This document shows, in pieces, positions 17,101 through 25,010 of a DNA stretch of 64,000 bases (positions within the stretch are counted from its first letter, which is position 1; each line of letters opens with the position of its first letter). The position numbers and the translations under genes are program-made. Origin of the DNA: Streptomyces viridochromogenes DSM 40736 (lineage in GTDB: Bacteria > Actinomycetota > Actinomycetes > Streptomycetales > Streptomycetaceae); assembly GCF_000158955.1 (NCBI RefSeq), contig NZ_GG657757.1, positions 8,589,263 to 8,653,262 of the forward strand. Reading direction: 5' to 3'. The notes below the pieces were generated by a model. That model was not told the DNA's origin, made no database searches, and worked only from the letters and a program-made list of their open reading frames with translations.

Positions 17101-17493
17101 ATGGCCGACAATGCTGACTGGGTGGCAGCCGCGGAGACCGACCCGGAGCTCGCCTGTCCGACCAGTGCGGTCGTGGAGATCGTGTTCAGCCGGTGGACGA
17201 CGCCGATCCTTTGGACTCTCAACAGGCATGGCCGGCAACGGTTCGTCGAGCTGGAACGACGGATCGGCACGATCACACCGAAGGTACTGACCCAGCGGCT
17301 GCGGCAGCTGGAACGTGACGGCATGGTTGTGCGTACGTACCACCCGGAGGTCCCACCTCGGGTCGAGTACGAGATCAGCGAGCTGGGTCGCAGTCTGGCC
17401 CCACTCTTCGCCCACCTCGCCGAATGGGCTGCCGACAACCTGGACAAGGTCGAGCAGGCCCGGCACGACTACGACACCGATCCACCCAAGTAG
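17101..17493 (+). CDS. HxlR family transcriptional regulator
   Basis: 130 aa from ATG at 17101, which has AAGGGGG upstream; a GTG two codons earlier is possible. The N-terminal Cys (ACPTSAVVEIVFSRWTTPIL) is the position used for redox or aldehyde sensing in this family. The winged helix follows: RFVELERRIGTITPKVLTQR, LRQLERDGMVVRTYHPEVPP and RVEYEISELG. It likely represses the divergent NmrA-like gene until modified. Confidence 0.93.
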   Translation: MADNADWVAAAETDPELACPTSAVVEIVFSRWTTPILWTLNRHGRQRFVELERRIGTITPKVLTQRLRQLERDGMVVRTYHPEVPPRVEYEISELGRSLAPLFAHLAEWAADNLDKVEQARHDYDTDPPK

Positions 17494-17567
17494 CGCGTCA
17501 GCGAGAGGGCTCGATCCGTGCCGGATCTTCCACTACCTGGTTGATCCCGCAACCAAGTGGAGCGAAG

Positions 17568-17830
17568 AGACGGACTGGCGATTTCTCAGAGTCCCAACAG
17601 CTCTGCGCCGGCTGCGCCCGCCTGCCGTTCATCGAAGCGGATGCCGAAGGCTCACCCGGCAATCTGTGCCCGGCCTGCCGGGAGCAGTTGGAACCGGAGG
17701 ACCCGGCCTGACCACACCGATCCGCACACGCAGAAAACGGCTCGAGCTACCCACCGCCATCACACGGGCTGCGGCAACCTTCGCCGCCGTGCTCACCGTT
17801 GCGGGCAGATACAGCCGCGAACGCCGAGTA
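17568..17830 (+). pseudogene. Remnants of two small Streptomyces proteins
   Basis: A frame ending at TGA 17709-17711 reads QLCAGCARLPFIEADAEG then LCPACREQLEPEDPA, a two-CxxC zinc-ribbon-like tail with no proper N-terminus. Overlapping its stop, the next frame reads RRKRLELPTAITRAAATFAA then VLTVAGRYSR, which matches the C-terminal half of the common small membrane-protein family and then breaks off. Both look like leftovers rather than working genes. Confidence 0.3.
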
Positions 17831-18055
17831 GAGGGGAACTGGAGGTACTGGTCGCCTGTCGTATGGGACACCGCCGCGGCGACAGCCGCATCCGTCACGT
17901 CACCAGCCTCGCCCTGGACGCCCGACAAGGCGACGGGGGAGGAGGGACCAGGCCCCTGACCCTCCCGTACAAGTGCAGGCCCCCCGGAGGGCGCTCCCCT
18001 CCCGGTCACCTGTTGCGGGCGCGGAACTCCGGGGCCGGGGGCAACGAGCATGTGC

Positions 18056-19399
18056 CTACGAACCTTGGTCGTTGCTGGTGGTGACCGGGAAGGATGCCTC
18101 GTCGCGGTCCGTGCCGTCGGTGATCCACCATTTGTTCCCGCCGAGAAGGGCCAGTTCTGCGCGGCCGTCGTCGTCGAAGTCGTGGACGGCGAAGAGCGTG
18201 CCGTCGACGGGGCCGTCGTCACCCGGCACGGAGCGCTTGGTGGCGCGCCAGGGCTTCGACCCGAGGCCGTGCTGGGAGCCGCCCCGCAGCACCTCGATCC
18301 GCGCGTCCCCCGTCTCCTTCTTCATGGTGAGCTGTACGGCCAGGTCGTCGCAGCCATCGCCGTTGATGTCTCCGGCGGCGAGCCGGGTGCCGAAGCCCTC
18401 CTTGAAGTCGCCGCCCTCCATGGTGACCCACTTCCCCGGCTCTTTCCCGTAGCGGACCCTGACCTGGCCGCGCCGGTGGGGTGTGTCGATCTCGTCGTAG
18501 CTGTCGACGAAGCTCCGGCCGATGGCGATGTCCTGCCGCCCGTCGCCGTCGAAGTCACCGAAGACGACGTTCTCGCCCTGCGGCAGCCGCTCGGGCTCCT
18601 GGCTCAGGCCTCCGGCGGTACGGGCGCCGCCGGTGAACAGCAGGGGCGGATCCCACGGGGAGTCGTAGAGCGCGAGATCGGTGGCGCGGTCGTCGTTCGC
18701 GTCCCCGGCGACCAGCACGGGTGAGGCGCCCTCGTGGACCGGGCTGGGGATCTCCGCGGACCGGGTGGGTGCGCCGGAGCGCTTGAACGGTCCCTTGAGG
18801 ACGACCAGTTCCTGATCCTCGTTGGAGTACCTGATGGCCGCGAGGTCGGTGTGGCCGTCCCCGTCGAAGTCGCCGGCGATCGGCGCGGTGTCGTATCCGC
18901 TGCCCGGCAGTTGGACGCGCCCGTGCGGTCCGCTGGCCTGCGGGCCCTTGGGGCCTCCCCACAGGACTTGGGCGGCGCCGCTGACGATGAGGTCGGCGTG
19001 GCCGTCCTCATCCAGGTCGGCGACCGTCGGCTGCCACGGGTCGTCGCCCGTCTGGACGTCGTCCGGCAGACCGAGGTCGTCGTGGGTGAGAACGCTCGTG
19101 CGGTCGTGGTCCGGACCGTGCTCGGAGCCGGGCACGACGGTCACGTCGAAGTTCTCCGCCGTGTCGGAGAACTCGTGCACCAGATCGACGAAGCCGTCTC
19201 CGTCGAGGTCGGGGGCCGCGGGCGGGTCCTCGTGTGCCGAATCGGCTGGTCGGCAGGGGCTGTTGGGCACCGAGCGCGCGCCGTCGGACGGGAGAAGGAC
19301 GAGGAACGCCACCACGGCCACCACCACGAGAAAGGCCGCCACGGCGTGCCACATGCGCAGGTGGCGGAAGAACGGACCGTCTGCTGTCGGAAAGTGCAT
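18056..19399 (-). CDS. Secreted or membrane-anchored FG-GAP/VCBS repeat protein
   Basis: 447 aa. The N-terminus has one hydrophobic helix (VAAFLVVVAVVAFLVLLPS, residues about 20-38) that acts as signal or anchor. The body has at least six FG-GAP calcium-binding loops: DLDGDGFVDL, DLDEDGHADL, DFDGDGHTDL, DANDDRATDL, DFDGDGRQDI, DINGDGCDDL and DFDDDGRAEL. This predicts an extracellular integrin-like beta-propeller of about seven blades. No lytic domain is attached, so a binding or scaffold role is likely. It appears monocistronic. Confidence 0.88.
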   Translation of the reverse strand: MHFPTADGPFFRHLRMWHAVAAFLVVVAVVAFLVLLPSDGARSVPNSPCRPADSAHEDPPAAPDLDGDGFVDLVHEFSDTAENFDVTVVPGSEHGPDHDRTSVLTHDDLGLPDDVQTGDDPWQPTVADLDEDGHADLIVSGAAQVLWGGPKGPQASGPHGRVQLPGSGYDTAPIAGDFDGDGHTDLAAIRYSNEDQELVVLKGPFKRSGAPTRSAEIPSPVHEGASPVLVAGDANDDRATDLALYDSPWDPPLLFTGGARTAGGLSQEPERLPQGENVVFGDFDGDGRQDIAIGRSFVDSYDEIDTPHRRGQVRVRYGKEPGKWVTMEGGDFKEGFGTRLAAGDINGDGCDDLAVQLTMKKETGDARIEVLRGGSQHGLGSKPWRATKRSVPGDDGPVDGTLFAVHDFDDDGRAELALLGGNKWWITDGTDRDEASFPVTTSNDQGS

Positions 19400-19444
19400 C
19401 AGCCCACTTCACGGGCGTGGACGCCGCCCGCACAAGGAAGCGCA

Positions 19445-19778
19445 TCATTTCGTTACGGGGGCGATGCACGGCGGCCCTGCCTTCTCGGCGTTGGCGGGCG
19501 GGGCGGGCAGGTCGTCGGTAGCGGTCTTGCGGACCCCGGCGTTCTCGGCGGTGGTGGTCACCAGGTCGGCCGGGGCGCAGGACAGGATGTCGCAGAGCGC
19601 GGCCGTGATCTTCGACGACAGGCGTTCCGGGGTGCCGGGCAACCAGGCGGTGGACCCGGGAGGCGGACAGGTCGATGCCCCGTTCGCGCAGCAGCGGCAC
19701 CAGTTCGGTGGCCGTGAAGATCTGGTGCTGAGCCATGATCTCGCGCAGCCGCCACACGTATCCGACCTTGCGTTTCAT
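19445..19778 (-). pseudogene. Frameshifted Cro/CI-type HTH regulator
   Basis: ATG at 19778 opens MKRKVGYVWRLREIMAQ, then FTATELVPLLRERGIDLSAS and RVHRLVA, a small XRE-type DNA-binding protein common next to recombinases. The remaining part (PERLSSKITAALCDILSCAP, ADLVTTTAENAGVRK) is in another frame and ends at 19445. A one-base slip near 19640 separates the halves. It lies just downstream of the resolvase relic on the same strand, as in other actinobacterial mobile elements. Confidence 0.55.
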
Positions 19779-19849
19779 GCTTGCTTCCCGGGCTGGGGCT
19801 GGGGCTGGAGGCTGCGGCGATGGTGGAGTCCAGATGCCGCCGCGGAGTG

Positions 19850-20119
19850 CGGGTGCGGAAGTCCGAGGACACGTCGAGGATGTGGCCGGTGCCGCGTACG
19901 AGGCGGAACATCTCGGAGATGTGCACTGTGCCACCCGGCCGGGCGTAGGTGAGCAGCTTGCCGAACTTCGGCCGCTGGAGCGGGTGGAGGTGGCTGGAGG
20001 TGCCCGCATCCTCCTCGAAGGCGACCGGGTCACCGATCCCGGCCTCGTCCAGGAGGAGGTCCTGGCGGGGCGGTCGACTGCTGGTCGGTCGAGACCCGCT
20101 TGCAGACCAGGTTCGCCAC
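19850..20119 (-). pseudogene. Serine recombinase (Tn3-type resolvase) relic
   Basis: GTG at 20119 opens VANLVCKRVSTDQQST; this is the resolvase N-terminus with the catalytic Ser in RVSTDQQS. After a frameshift near 20070 the frame gives DEAGIGDPVAFEEDAGTSS, then PLQRPKFGKLLTYARPGGTV and HISEMFRLVRGTGHILDV. The sequence then changes abruptly (SSDFRTRTPRRHL), so the rest of the catalytic domain and the DNA-binding helix are lost. A res-like palindrome lies just upstream. Confidence 0.65.
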
Positions 20120-20155
20120 TCGTAGGCCCCTTCCGTATGGAGGATTGGTCCCTAT

Positions 20156-20280
20156 CTGTCGTCAAACCCTGTCAGCAGTCAGATCGGACCTGATTGGATT
20201 CGAGCCGCCGCGAACCCCCGGATTACACGGGTTCATTGGGCGCGCGGCCAGCCTGTCGTCAAACGATCGTGTGACGACAG
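20156..20280. repeat. Putative res site of the resolvase relic
   Basis: A 28-bp palindrome at 20253-20280 has half-sites CTGTCGTCAAACGA and TCGTGTGACGACAG, with a single mismatched pair. A copy of the half-site (CTGTCGTCAAAC) recurs at 20156-20167, 97 bases away, in the same orientation. This matches the geometry of a Tn3-family resolution site, with one full inverted repeat plus accessory half-sites directly upstream of tnpR. Confidence 0.55.
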
Positions 20281-20550
20281 TCGAGTGGCGGCCTGCCGGT
20301 GGTCAGGCCCCGCACCTTCTCTCAGGCCCTGCTGGGTGTCCCGGTGATGACCGGGGTGCGGTTCTGGTTGTAGGCCTGGCTGCTGGGCCTTGACGGCGCC
20401 GATCCGGGCGGTGTGCGGCACGCGGATGGCCTGGGGGTTCCATTCCGTGAGCGCTGCCAGAATCGACGCAGTGACGATAAAAATCGACACGGTGTAGGCT
20501 TTTGCTGAAGAGGGCGACCCGGCTCCTCGCGAGACCTCTCTGGAGGAACG
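20281..20550. other. Upstream region of the SDR operon
   Basis: About 270 bases. The part nearest the SDR gene is less GC-rich (CAGTGACGATAAAAATCGAC around 20470-20490) and probably holds the promoter; TCTGGAGGAACG gives its ribosome-binding site. The distal part abuts the res-like palindrome and shows no convincing gene. Confidence 0.35.
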
Positions 20551-21399
20551 ATGGAGAAGCAGAACTGGCTCATCACCGGCGTCAGCACGGGCCTGGGGCG
20601 CGCTTTCGCCCAAGCCGCCCTGGCCGCCGGGCATACCGTCATCGGCACCGTCCGCTCCGAGAAGGACCTGCGGGCCTTCGAAGAGCTCAGGCTCGGGCAC
20701 GCTCACGGCCGTCTCCTGGACGTGACGGACGGTGACGCCGTCTCCGGCGTGGTCGCGGAGGTCGAGCGGAGCGTCGGCCCTCTGGACGTCGTCGTCGCCA
20801 ACGCCGGCTACGGCCTGGAGGGAACCTTCGAGGAAACCCCGCTGGCCGAGGTGCGACGGCAGTTCGAGGTGAACGTGTTCGGGGCGGTGGCCACCCTGCA
20901 GGCGGCGCTGCCCCACATGCGCCGGCGCCGCCGCGGACACCTGATGGCCGTCACCTCCATGGGCGGGCTCATGGCCGTGCCCGGCATGTCCGCCTACTGC
21001 GGCAGCAAGTTCGCCCTGGAGGGAATCCTGGAGGCGCTGGGCAAGGAAGTCGCACAGTTCGGAGTCCACGTGACGGCGATCGAGCCCGGCTCCTTCCGCA
21101 CCGACTGGGCCGGACGGTCCATGACCCGCACGGCACGGTCCATCGAGGACTACGACGAGCTGTTCACCCCCATCCGCGAAGCACGGCAGAAGGCCAGCGG
21201 GAACCAGCTGGGCAATCCGGCCAAGGCGGGGGAGGCGGTCGTGCACATCACGACGGTCGAGCAGCCGCCGGCCCACCTCGTCCTGGGCTCGGACGCGCTG
21301 CGGCTGGTCACCGCCGCGCGCACGGCCGTGGACGAGGACATCCGCGCGTGGGAGACACTCTCGCGTACGACCGACTTCGCCGAAGGCGCTCAGCTCTGA
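20551..21399 (+). CDS. SDR family oxidoreductase
   Basis: 282 aa, classical short-chain dehydrogenase length. The cofactor motif GVSTGLG is at residues 10-16. Further blocks are LLDVTD, the structural VVANAGYG, the catalytic Ser in AVTSMGG and the YCGSK pair (YxxxK). An Arg-rich fingerprint after the first strand (TVRSEKD) suggests NADP(H). GGAGG lies eight bases before the ATG. The stop overlaps the ATG of a TetR gene (TGATG), so the two are translationally coupled and that regulator probably controls the operon. Confidence 0.93.
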   Translation: MEKQNWLITGVSTGLGRAFAQAALAAGHTVIGTVRSEKDLRAFEELRLGHAHGRLLDVTDGDAVSGVVAEVERSVGPLDVVVANAGYGLEGTFEETPLAEVRRQFEVNVFGAVATLQAALPHMRRRRRGHLMAVTSMGGLMAVPGMSAYCGSKFALEGILEALGKEVAQFGVHVTAIEPGSFRTDWAGRSMTRTARSIEDYDELFTPIREARQKASGNQLGNPAKAGEAVVHITTVEQPPAHLVLGSDALRLVTAARTAVDEDIRAWETLSRTTDFAEGAQL

Positions 21400-22013
21400 T
21401 GCCCGGCCACCATTCCGCGCGCGGCCGTCGCACCACCGAGCGCAAGGGGGACGTCCGGGAGCGGGCCATCCTCGACACCTGCGAAGCCCTGCTGACGCAC
21501 AAGGGCTACGACGCCATGACCGTCGGCGACATCGCCCAGGGCGCCGGCATCACACGCGGGGCCCTGTACTTCTACTTCGGCTCCAAGCAAGAAGTGGTCA
21601 CGGCACTCGTGGCCCGGACCGTCGAGCACCTGTGGGAACGGTCCCGGGTCACCGCGCAGACCGACGAGCCACGCCAGGCCATCGCAGCAGCCATGCAGCG
21701 CACGGTCGAGCTGTGGAACGAACACGGCCCGGTCTTGCGCACGGCGATCGACCTGTCGTTGACCGTGCCGGAGATCGGTGAACTGTGGATGCACACGGCT
21801 GACCTGTTCATCGCGGCCATCACCGCCGTCCTGGAACACGCCGGCATCCAGGCCGGCGCTGCACCGGACCAGGCCTCGGCGATGGCACGCGCCCTGTGCT
21901 GGATGATCGAGCGGACCTTCTACCACGCTTCACAGGAATCCCGCGAGAAGCTCCAAGAGGCGTCGGCTACATGCGAACACATCTGGCTGACCAGCGCCGG
22001 CCTGATCACCTGA
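21399..22013 (+). CDS. TetR/AcrR family transcriptional regulator
   Basis: 204 aa; the ATG at 21399 overlaps the SDR stop. The DNA-binding domain covers residues about 20-66: ILDTCEALLTHKGYDAMTVG, DIAQGAGITRGALYFYFGSK. The C-terminal domain is EthR-like in pattern (VEHLWERSRV; ALCWMIERTFYHAS). It is probably an autoregulated repressor of the SDR operon. A convergent TetR gene ends 128 bases away. Confidence 0.92.
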   Translation: MPGHHSARGRRTTERKGDVRERAILDTCEALLTHKGYDAMTVGDIAQGAGITRGALYFYFGSKQEVVTALVARTVEHLWERSRVTAQTDEPRQAIAAAMQRTVELWNEHGPVLRTAIDLSLTVPEIGELWMHTADLFIAAITAVLEHAGIQAGAAPDQASAMARALCWMIERTFYHASQESREKLQEASATCEHIWLTSAGLIT

Positions 22014-22140
22014 GGTATCTGCCATAGACGCGGTGAGGCCCGGAACCATGAAGTCCGGGTCGAGCCTTGTCCCCGTGAAGTGGACACCCTTTACGCGTCG
22101 CCCAGCAGGTGGGCCGCCAGCCGGCCTCGACACACCAGGG

Positions 22141-22806
22141 TCATTCCTCTGCGGGAGGCAGGAGGGGCACGATCTCGGCCGCCGGGCGGGCTGTGTGCAG
22201 GCTGAGCAGATCGGCGATCAGGTCGTCCAGGGGCGGCCAGGGAAGGTCTCCATGGTCGTTGTAGAGGCTGACCAGGCCGTGCAGCCCGGTCCAGAGCAGG
22301 AGGCCCGCCTGCCATTGCTGCTCCGCCGAGGACAGCCTGCGCCCGCCCTCGGCGGCCGCTGCCAGGGAGGCCGTGACGGCCTCGAGTGGTTCGGCTCCGG
22401 CGCCGTGCGCTGACCCCGTGATCAGGTCGTCCGGCATGCGCCCGCCGAAAAGGGTGCGGTAGTGGCCGGGCTGGCCGACTCCCCAGCGTACGTAGGCGGC
22501 GCACCGGGCGGCGAGGTCGGCCAGCGGGTTCGGGGCGGACTGCGCGGCTTCGTCCATCAGGCTCGCCAACTCCGCGTAGCGCAGTCGCAGCACGTGCTGG
22601 ACCAGCGCGCTCAGGTCGGGGAAGTGGCTGTAGATGCTGGCCGGTGCCACCCCGACCTCGCGTGCGACCTGCCGCAGGGTCAGCTTCTCCGGCTCCTCGA
22701 GGGTGGACAGCAACTTTGCCGCGGCGTCCACGAGTTGGGCCTTGAGTACCTGTCCCTGCCCGCGCGGATTACGGCGACGGGGAGCGGACTGCTCCTGCGG
22801 CGACAC
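22141..22806 (-). CDS. TetR/AcrR family transcriptional regulator
   Basis: 221 aa from GTG at 22806, which has AAGGGAG upstream; a longer frame reaching 22905 would include operator DNA. HTH residues about 20-70: LKAQLVDAAAKLLSTLEEPE, LTLRQVAREVGVAPASIYSH and FPDLSALV. The C-terminal domain has YRTLFGGRMPDD and LLLWTGLHGLVSLYNDHGDL, the TetR_C_13/WHG-like pattern. It is divergent from a reductase gene, with two copies of a CAACAGTTG-centred operator between them, so it very probably represses that gene. Confidence 0.92.
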   Translation of the reverse strand: MSPQEQSAPRRRNPRGQGQVLKAQLVDAAAKLLSTLEEPEKLTLRQVAREVGVAPASIYSHFPDLSALVQHVLRLRYAELASLMDEAAQSAPNPLADLAARCAAYVRWGVGQPGHYRTLFGGRMPDDLITGSAHGAGAEPLEAVTASLAAAAEGGRRLSSAEQQWQAGLLLWTGLHGLVSLYNDHGDLPWPPLDDLIADLLSLHTARPAAEIVPLLPPAEE

Positions 22807-22873
22807 CTTGGCTCCCTTCTGACCAGGCTGAACGATTGAGCAGCAGGGTTTCACCGTACAACCGGGTCTGGCC

Positions 22874-22924
22874 TTGACATCACTAACCAACAGTTGTTTA
22901 GTCATGTCGCCAACAGTTGTTCAG
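22874..22924. promoter_or_regulatory. Promoter with two TetR-type operators
   Basis: A -35 box TTGACA lies at 22874-22879. Operator 1 (22883-22901) is CTAACCAAC, A, GTTGTTTAG, a 19-bp palindrome with one mismatched pair. It covers the spacer and the probable -10. Operator 2 (about 22908-22924) repeats the core CAACAGTTG at 22911-22919, 21 bases downstream. Binding would block transcription of the rightward reductase gene and probably the regulator itself. Confidence 0.7.
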
Positions 22925-22941
22925 TCAAGGGATGGATCATC

Positions 22942-23553
22942 ATGCGCATCGCCATACTGGGAGCGTCGGGGCGGACCGGCGGCACGCTCGTGGGTCAAGC
23001 GCTGGAGCGGGGGCACGACGTCGTGGCACTGGTCCGGACGCCGGCCGCGTTCGCCGTGCCCGCGCCGCGGCAGGTCGAGGTCCGCAAGGCGGATGTCACC
23101 GACCCGCGGAGCTTCCCCGACCTGGCCGACGTCGACGTGACCATCTCCGCCATCGGCATCGCCAAGGGCGACGGTCCGGGCGCACTGGTCGCCGGAGCCA
23201 GGGTGCTCGCGGCCGCCGGCGTCCGCACGGTGTGGCTCGGCGCACTGGGCTCGGGCGTGTCAAGCCGGTCGGGCGGGCTGATCTACGCGGGGGTGATGCG
23301 GATGTTCGTCGGTTCGGAACTGGCCGAGAAGGCCGAGGCCGACCAGATCGCGCTCGCCGCCGGCGCCACGGTCTTCCACGCCCCGGACGTCACCGACGGC
23401 CCCCTCAGTTCCGCCGGCCGCATCGTGCCTTTGGCGGAACTGAGGCGTCCCCTGCTCCCGCCCCGGATCTCCCGGGCCACGCTGGCCTCCCTGCTGCTGG
23501 ACGAGGCGGAGACGGACAAGCACGGCAGCGGAATCGTCGTACCCCTCGGCTAG
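22942..23553 (+). CDS. NAD(P)H-binding reductase, atypical SDR
   Basis: 203 aa. Rossmann motif GASGRTG at residues 7-13, then ALVRTPAAF and VRKADVTDP. There is no YxxxK pair, placing it with BVR-B/NmrA-like NAD(P)H-binding proteins that reduce flavins or quinones or only sense cofactor. The start at ATG 22942 follows AAGGGATGG. Expression is controlled by the divergent TetR protein through the two operators described. The downstream gene is an IS relic, so it is monocistronic. Confidence 0.9.
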   Translation: MRIAILGASGRTGGTLVGQALERGHDVVALVRTPAAFAVPAPRQVEVRKADVTDPRSFPDLADVDVTISAIGIAKGDGPGALVAGARVLAAAGVRTVWLGALGSGVSSRSGGLIYAGVMRMFVGSELAEKAEADQIALAAGATVFHAPDVTDGPLSSAGRIVPLAELRRPLLPPRISRATLASLLLDEAETDKHGSGIVVPLG

Positions 23554-23568
23554 GCGGTTTCTTCCGGA

Positions 23569-23640
23569 TCACCTTGCCGACCAGATGAAGATGGCGGCGA
23601 CGTGGAGTCCGGCCAGGTAGACAGTGGCGGGTCCGGCTCG
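23569..23640 (-). pseudogene. IS5-type transposase C-terminal fragment
   Basis: The minus-strand frame ends VYLAGLHVAAIFIWSAR-stop, nearly the same tail as the plus-strand fragment ending at 8514. Only the last 20-25 codons remain. Confidence 0.5.
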
Positions 23641-23732
23641 TCGCGCAGGACACCTTGAACTCGCCGAACCACGGCAGCGGCTACACGCTGAAGCCGTAGG
23701 ACCATGCCCGATCCTCACTCCAAGCGAGGAAA

Positions 23733-23777
23733 GAGCGGCTCGCACTCCCAGCGAATGTCGCAGGGGTACGAGCCGCT
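23733..23777 (+). terminator. Hairpin terminator candidate
   Basis: AGCGGCTCG (23733-23741) pairs with CGAGCCGCT (23769-23777), followed by TTGCGTTTCCCC. The loop is 27 bases. It would end the reductase transcript. Confidence 0.4.
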
Positions 23778-23859
23778 TTGCGTTTCCCCTTCAGGCCGGC
23801 TGCTGCTCCTGCTGGGTCAGCTCCTGAAGCAGCGCGCTGTACTCGGCGGGATGCTGAAG

Positions 23860-24057
23860 ATGGATAACGCAAGAGTCCTCCGCTTGCTGGCGACAGGTCT
23901 CGTGGTGCTTTCGGCCGCTCTGGCCGCGGTGGTCGCCGCTTGGGGCGCGCGGTCGTCGGGGGCAAGTTGGCCCGATGTCTTGCAAGGCGCTGGAGTCGCA
24001 CTCGGTCACCCGGTGGGGGTGAGGCTGTGCAGGCGGGCGATGCCGAGCATGGCGTAG
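23860..24057 (+). CDS. Small membrane protein, probably truncated
   Basis: ATG at 23860 gives MDNARVLRLLATGLVVLSAA then LAAVVAAWGARSSG, one clear transmembrane helix, and SWPDVLQGAGVALG. This looks like a short Streptomyces membrane protein whose second helix has been replaced after GVALG by unrelated sequence. The sequence downstream (24040-24090) resembles a transposase tail on the minus strand. No strong ribosome-binding site is visible. Confidence 0.3.
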   Translation: MDNARVLRLLATGLVVLSAALAAVVAAWGARSSGASWPDVLQGAGVALGHPVGVRLCRRAMPSMA

Positions 24058-24151
24058 TGGACGCCGTCGCCTTTGAGGCGACAGCCATACTGAGGTCCGT
24101 GATCACACGGTCAGGCCGGTCCCGTCGGCCCGACGGAAGACGTCCCCGCAC

Positions 24152-24334
24152 GTGAGGGACGGAGCTGGAGAGCGCTCGGTGAGGCCGCAGGACGAGACCG
24201 GCGGCACGGTCACCTTCCTGTCCGACTGGAAGCTGTCCCACCTCCCGTCCGACAACCGGCCGCTGCCGTCGGTTGCCCACTTCCACCCTCCGCCACCGGT
24301 GAAAGACGGCATGGCTGGGACGATGCCCCGGTGA
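24152..24334 (+). CDS. Small hypothetical protein, 60 aa
   Basis: GTG start. The short frame has very high third-position GC and ends in a GTGA overlap with the next gene, which favours coding. The product is polar with a His/Pro-rich end (VAHFHPPPPVKDG). I do not recognise it. It may be a truncated first gene of a two-gene unit. Confidence 0.35.
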   Translation: MRDGAGERSVRPQDETGGTVTFLSDWKLSHLPSDNRPLPSVAHFHPPPPVKDGMAGTMPR

Positions 24335-24942
24335 ACCATTTCTCGCATTTCAGCATCGGTCCTGATCATGACCGGCAGCATCTCCCGGAGCCCAGACCGG
24401 CCGAGCCCGGTCAATGGCCGAAGCTGGAGGCCGCACTCGCTGTGGTCAATCGCGACCTGACGGCGACCCTGCCGGATCAGGACGCGCTGATACTGATGGT
24501 TGACCCGCCTCGGCAGCCCTTGCCCCCGAGCGGAGTCGACAGGGGTCAGGTCTACGTGGCGATGCCCGACGGCCGCTGGCACGGCAATTCGGTGAATGCG
24601 TGCGACCTGAAAAAGGGCGACCCGCCAGAGCCGGACGATGCGACGACGGTCCTGACTGTGGTCGCGGATGCGGCGCAGTCGACCCTCATGGAGTTGCTCT
24701 GGCAGGTCTGGCCGATCTGCTCGGAACACAAGATCGGAATGCACCCTCGTCCCGCAGGGACCACTGACGACTGGTACCAGAGCGAAACGGACGCGGCCGG
24801 CCCACCGGTGTGGTGGTGCCGGGGCAGCCAAGACGGCGATTGCCACGATGTCTGCCTGGTGGGCGAGTTGGCAGCCACCCTGCCGGGAAAGAAACGTCGC
24901 GCACTGCGCAACAGCGAGTGCAAACGAAACGGCCGCCGATAG
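24331..24942 (+). CDS. Hypothetical protein, 203 aa
   Basis: The GTG start overlaps the stop of the 60-aa frame by four bases. Soluble and acidic. Features visible: a central hydrophobic helix (LMELLWQVWPICSEHKIGMH) with Cys and His, then GPPVWWCRGSQDGDCHDVCL. The Cys/His spacing could bind a metal. The C-terminus is Lys/Arg-rich. No family recognised. It is chosen over the 287-aa antisense frame because of codon bias. Confidence 0.55.
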   Translation: MNHFSHFSIGPDHDRQHLPEPRPAEPGQWPKLEAALAVVNRDLTATLPDQDALILMVDPPRQPLPPSGVDRGQVYVAMPDGRWHGNSVNACDLKKGDPPEPDDATTVLTVVADAAQSTLMELLWQVWPICSEHKIGMHPRPAGTTDDWYQSETDAAGPPVWWCRGSQDGDCHDVCLVGELAATLPGKKRRALRNSECKRNGRR

Positions 24943-25010
24943 CCGCAGGGCCAGACAACTGCGCATTGCGGCCGGAATCCACCTGTCGCTGCCACCCGCG
25001 AAGTACGGAG

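Noticed and set aside
20205..20245. tRNA 3-prime-like sequence near a recombinase relic (GGATTCGAGCC)
   Set aside because: No complete cloverleaf or acceptor stem can be drawn, so no tRNA or att site is called.
22060..22110. GAAGTGGACACCC resembling an IS3-type terminus
   Set aside because: Single short match with no second end or coding remnant.
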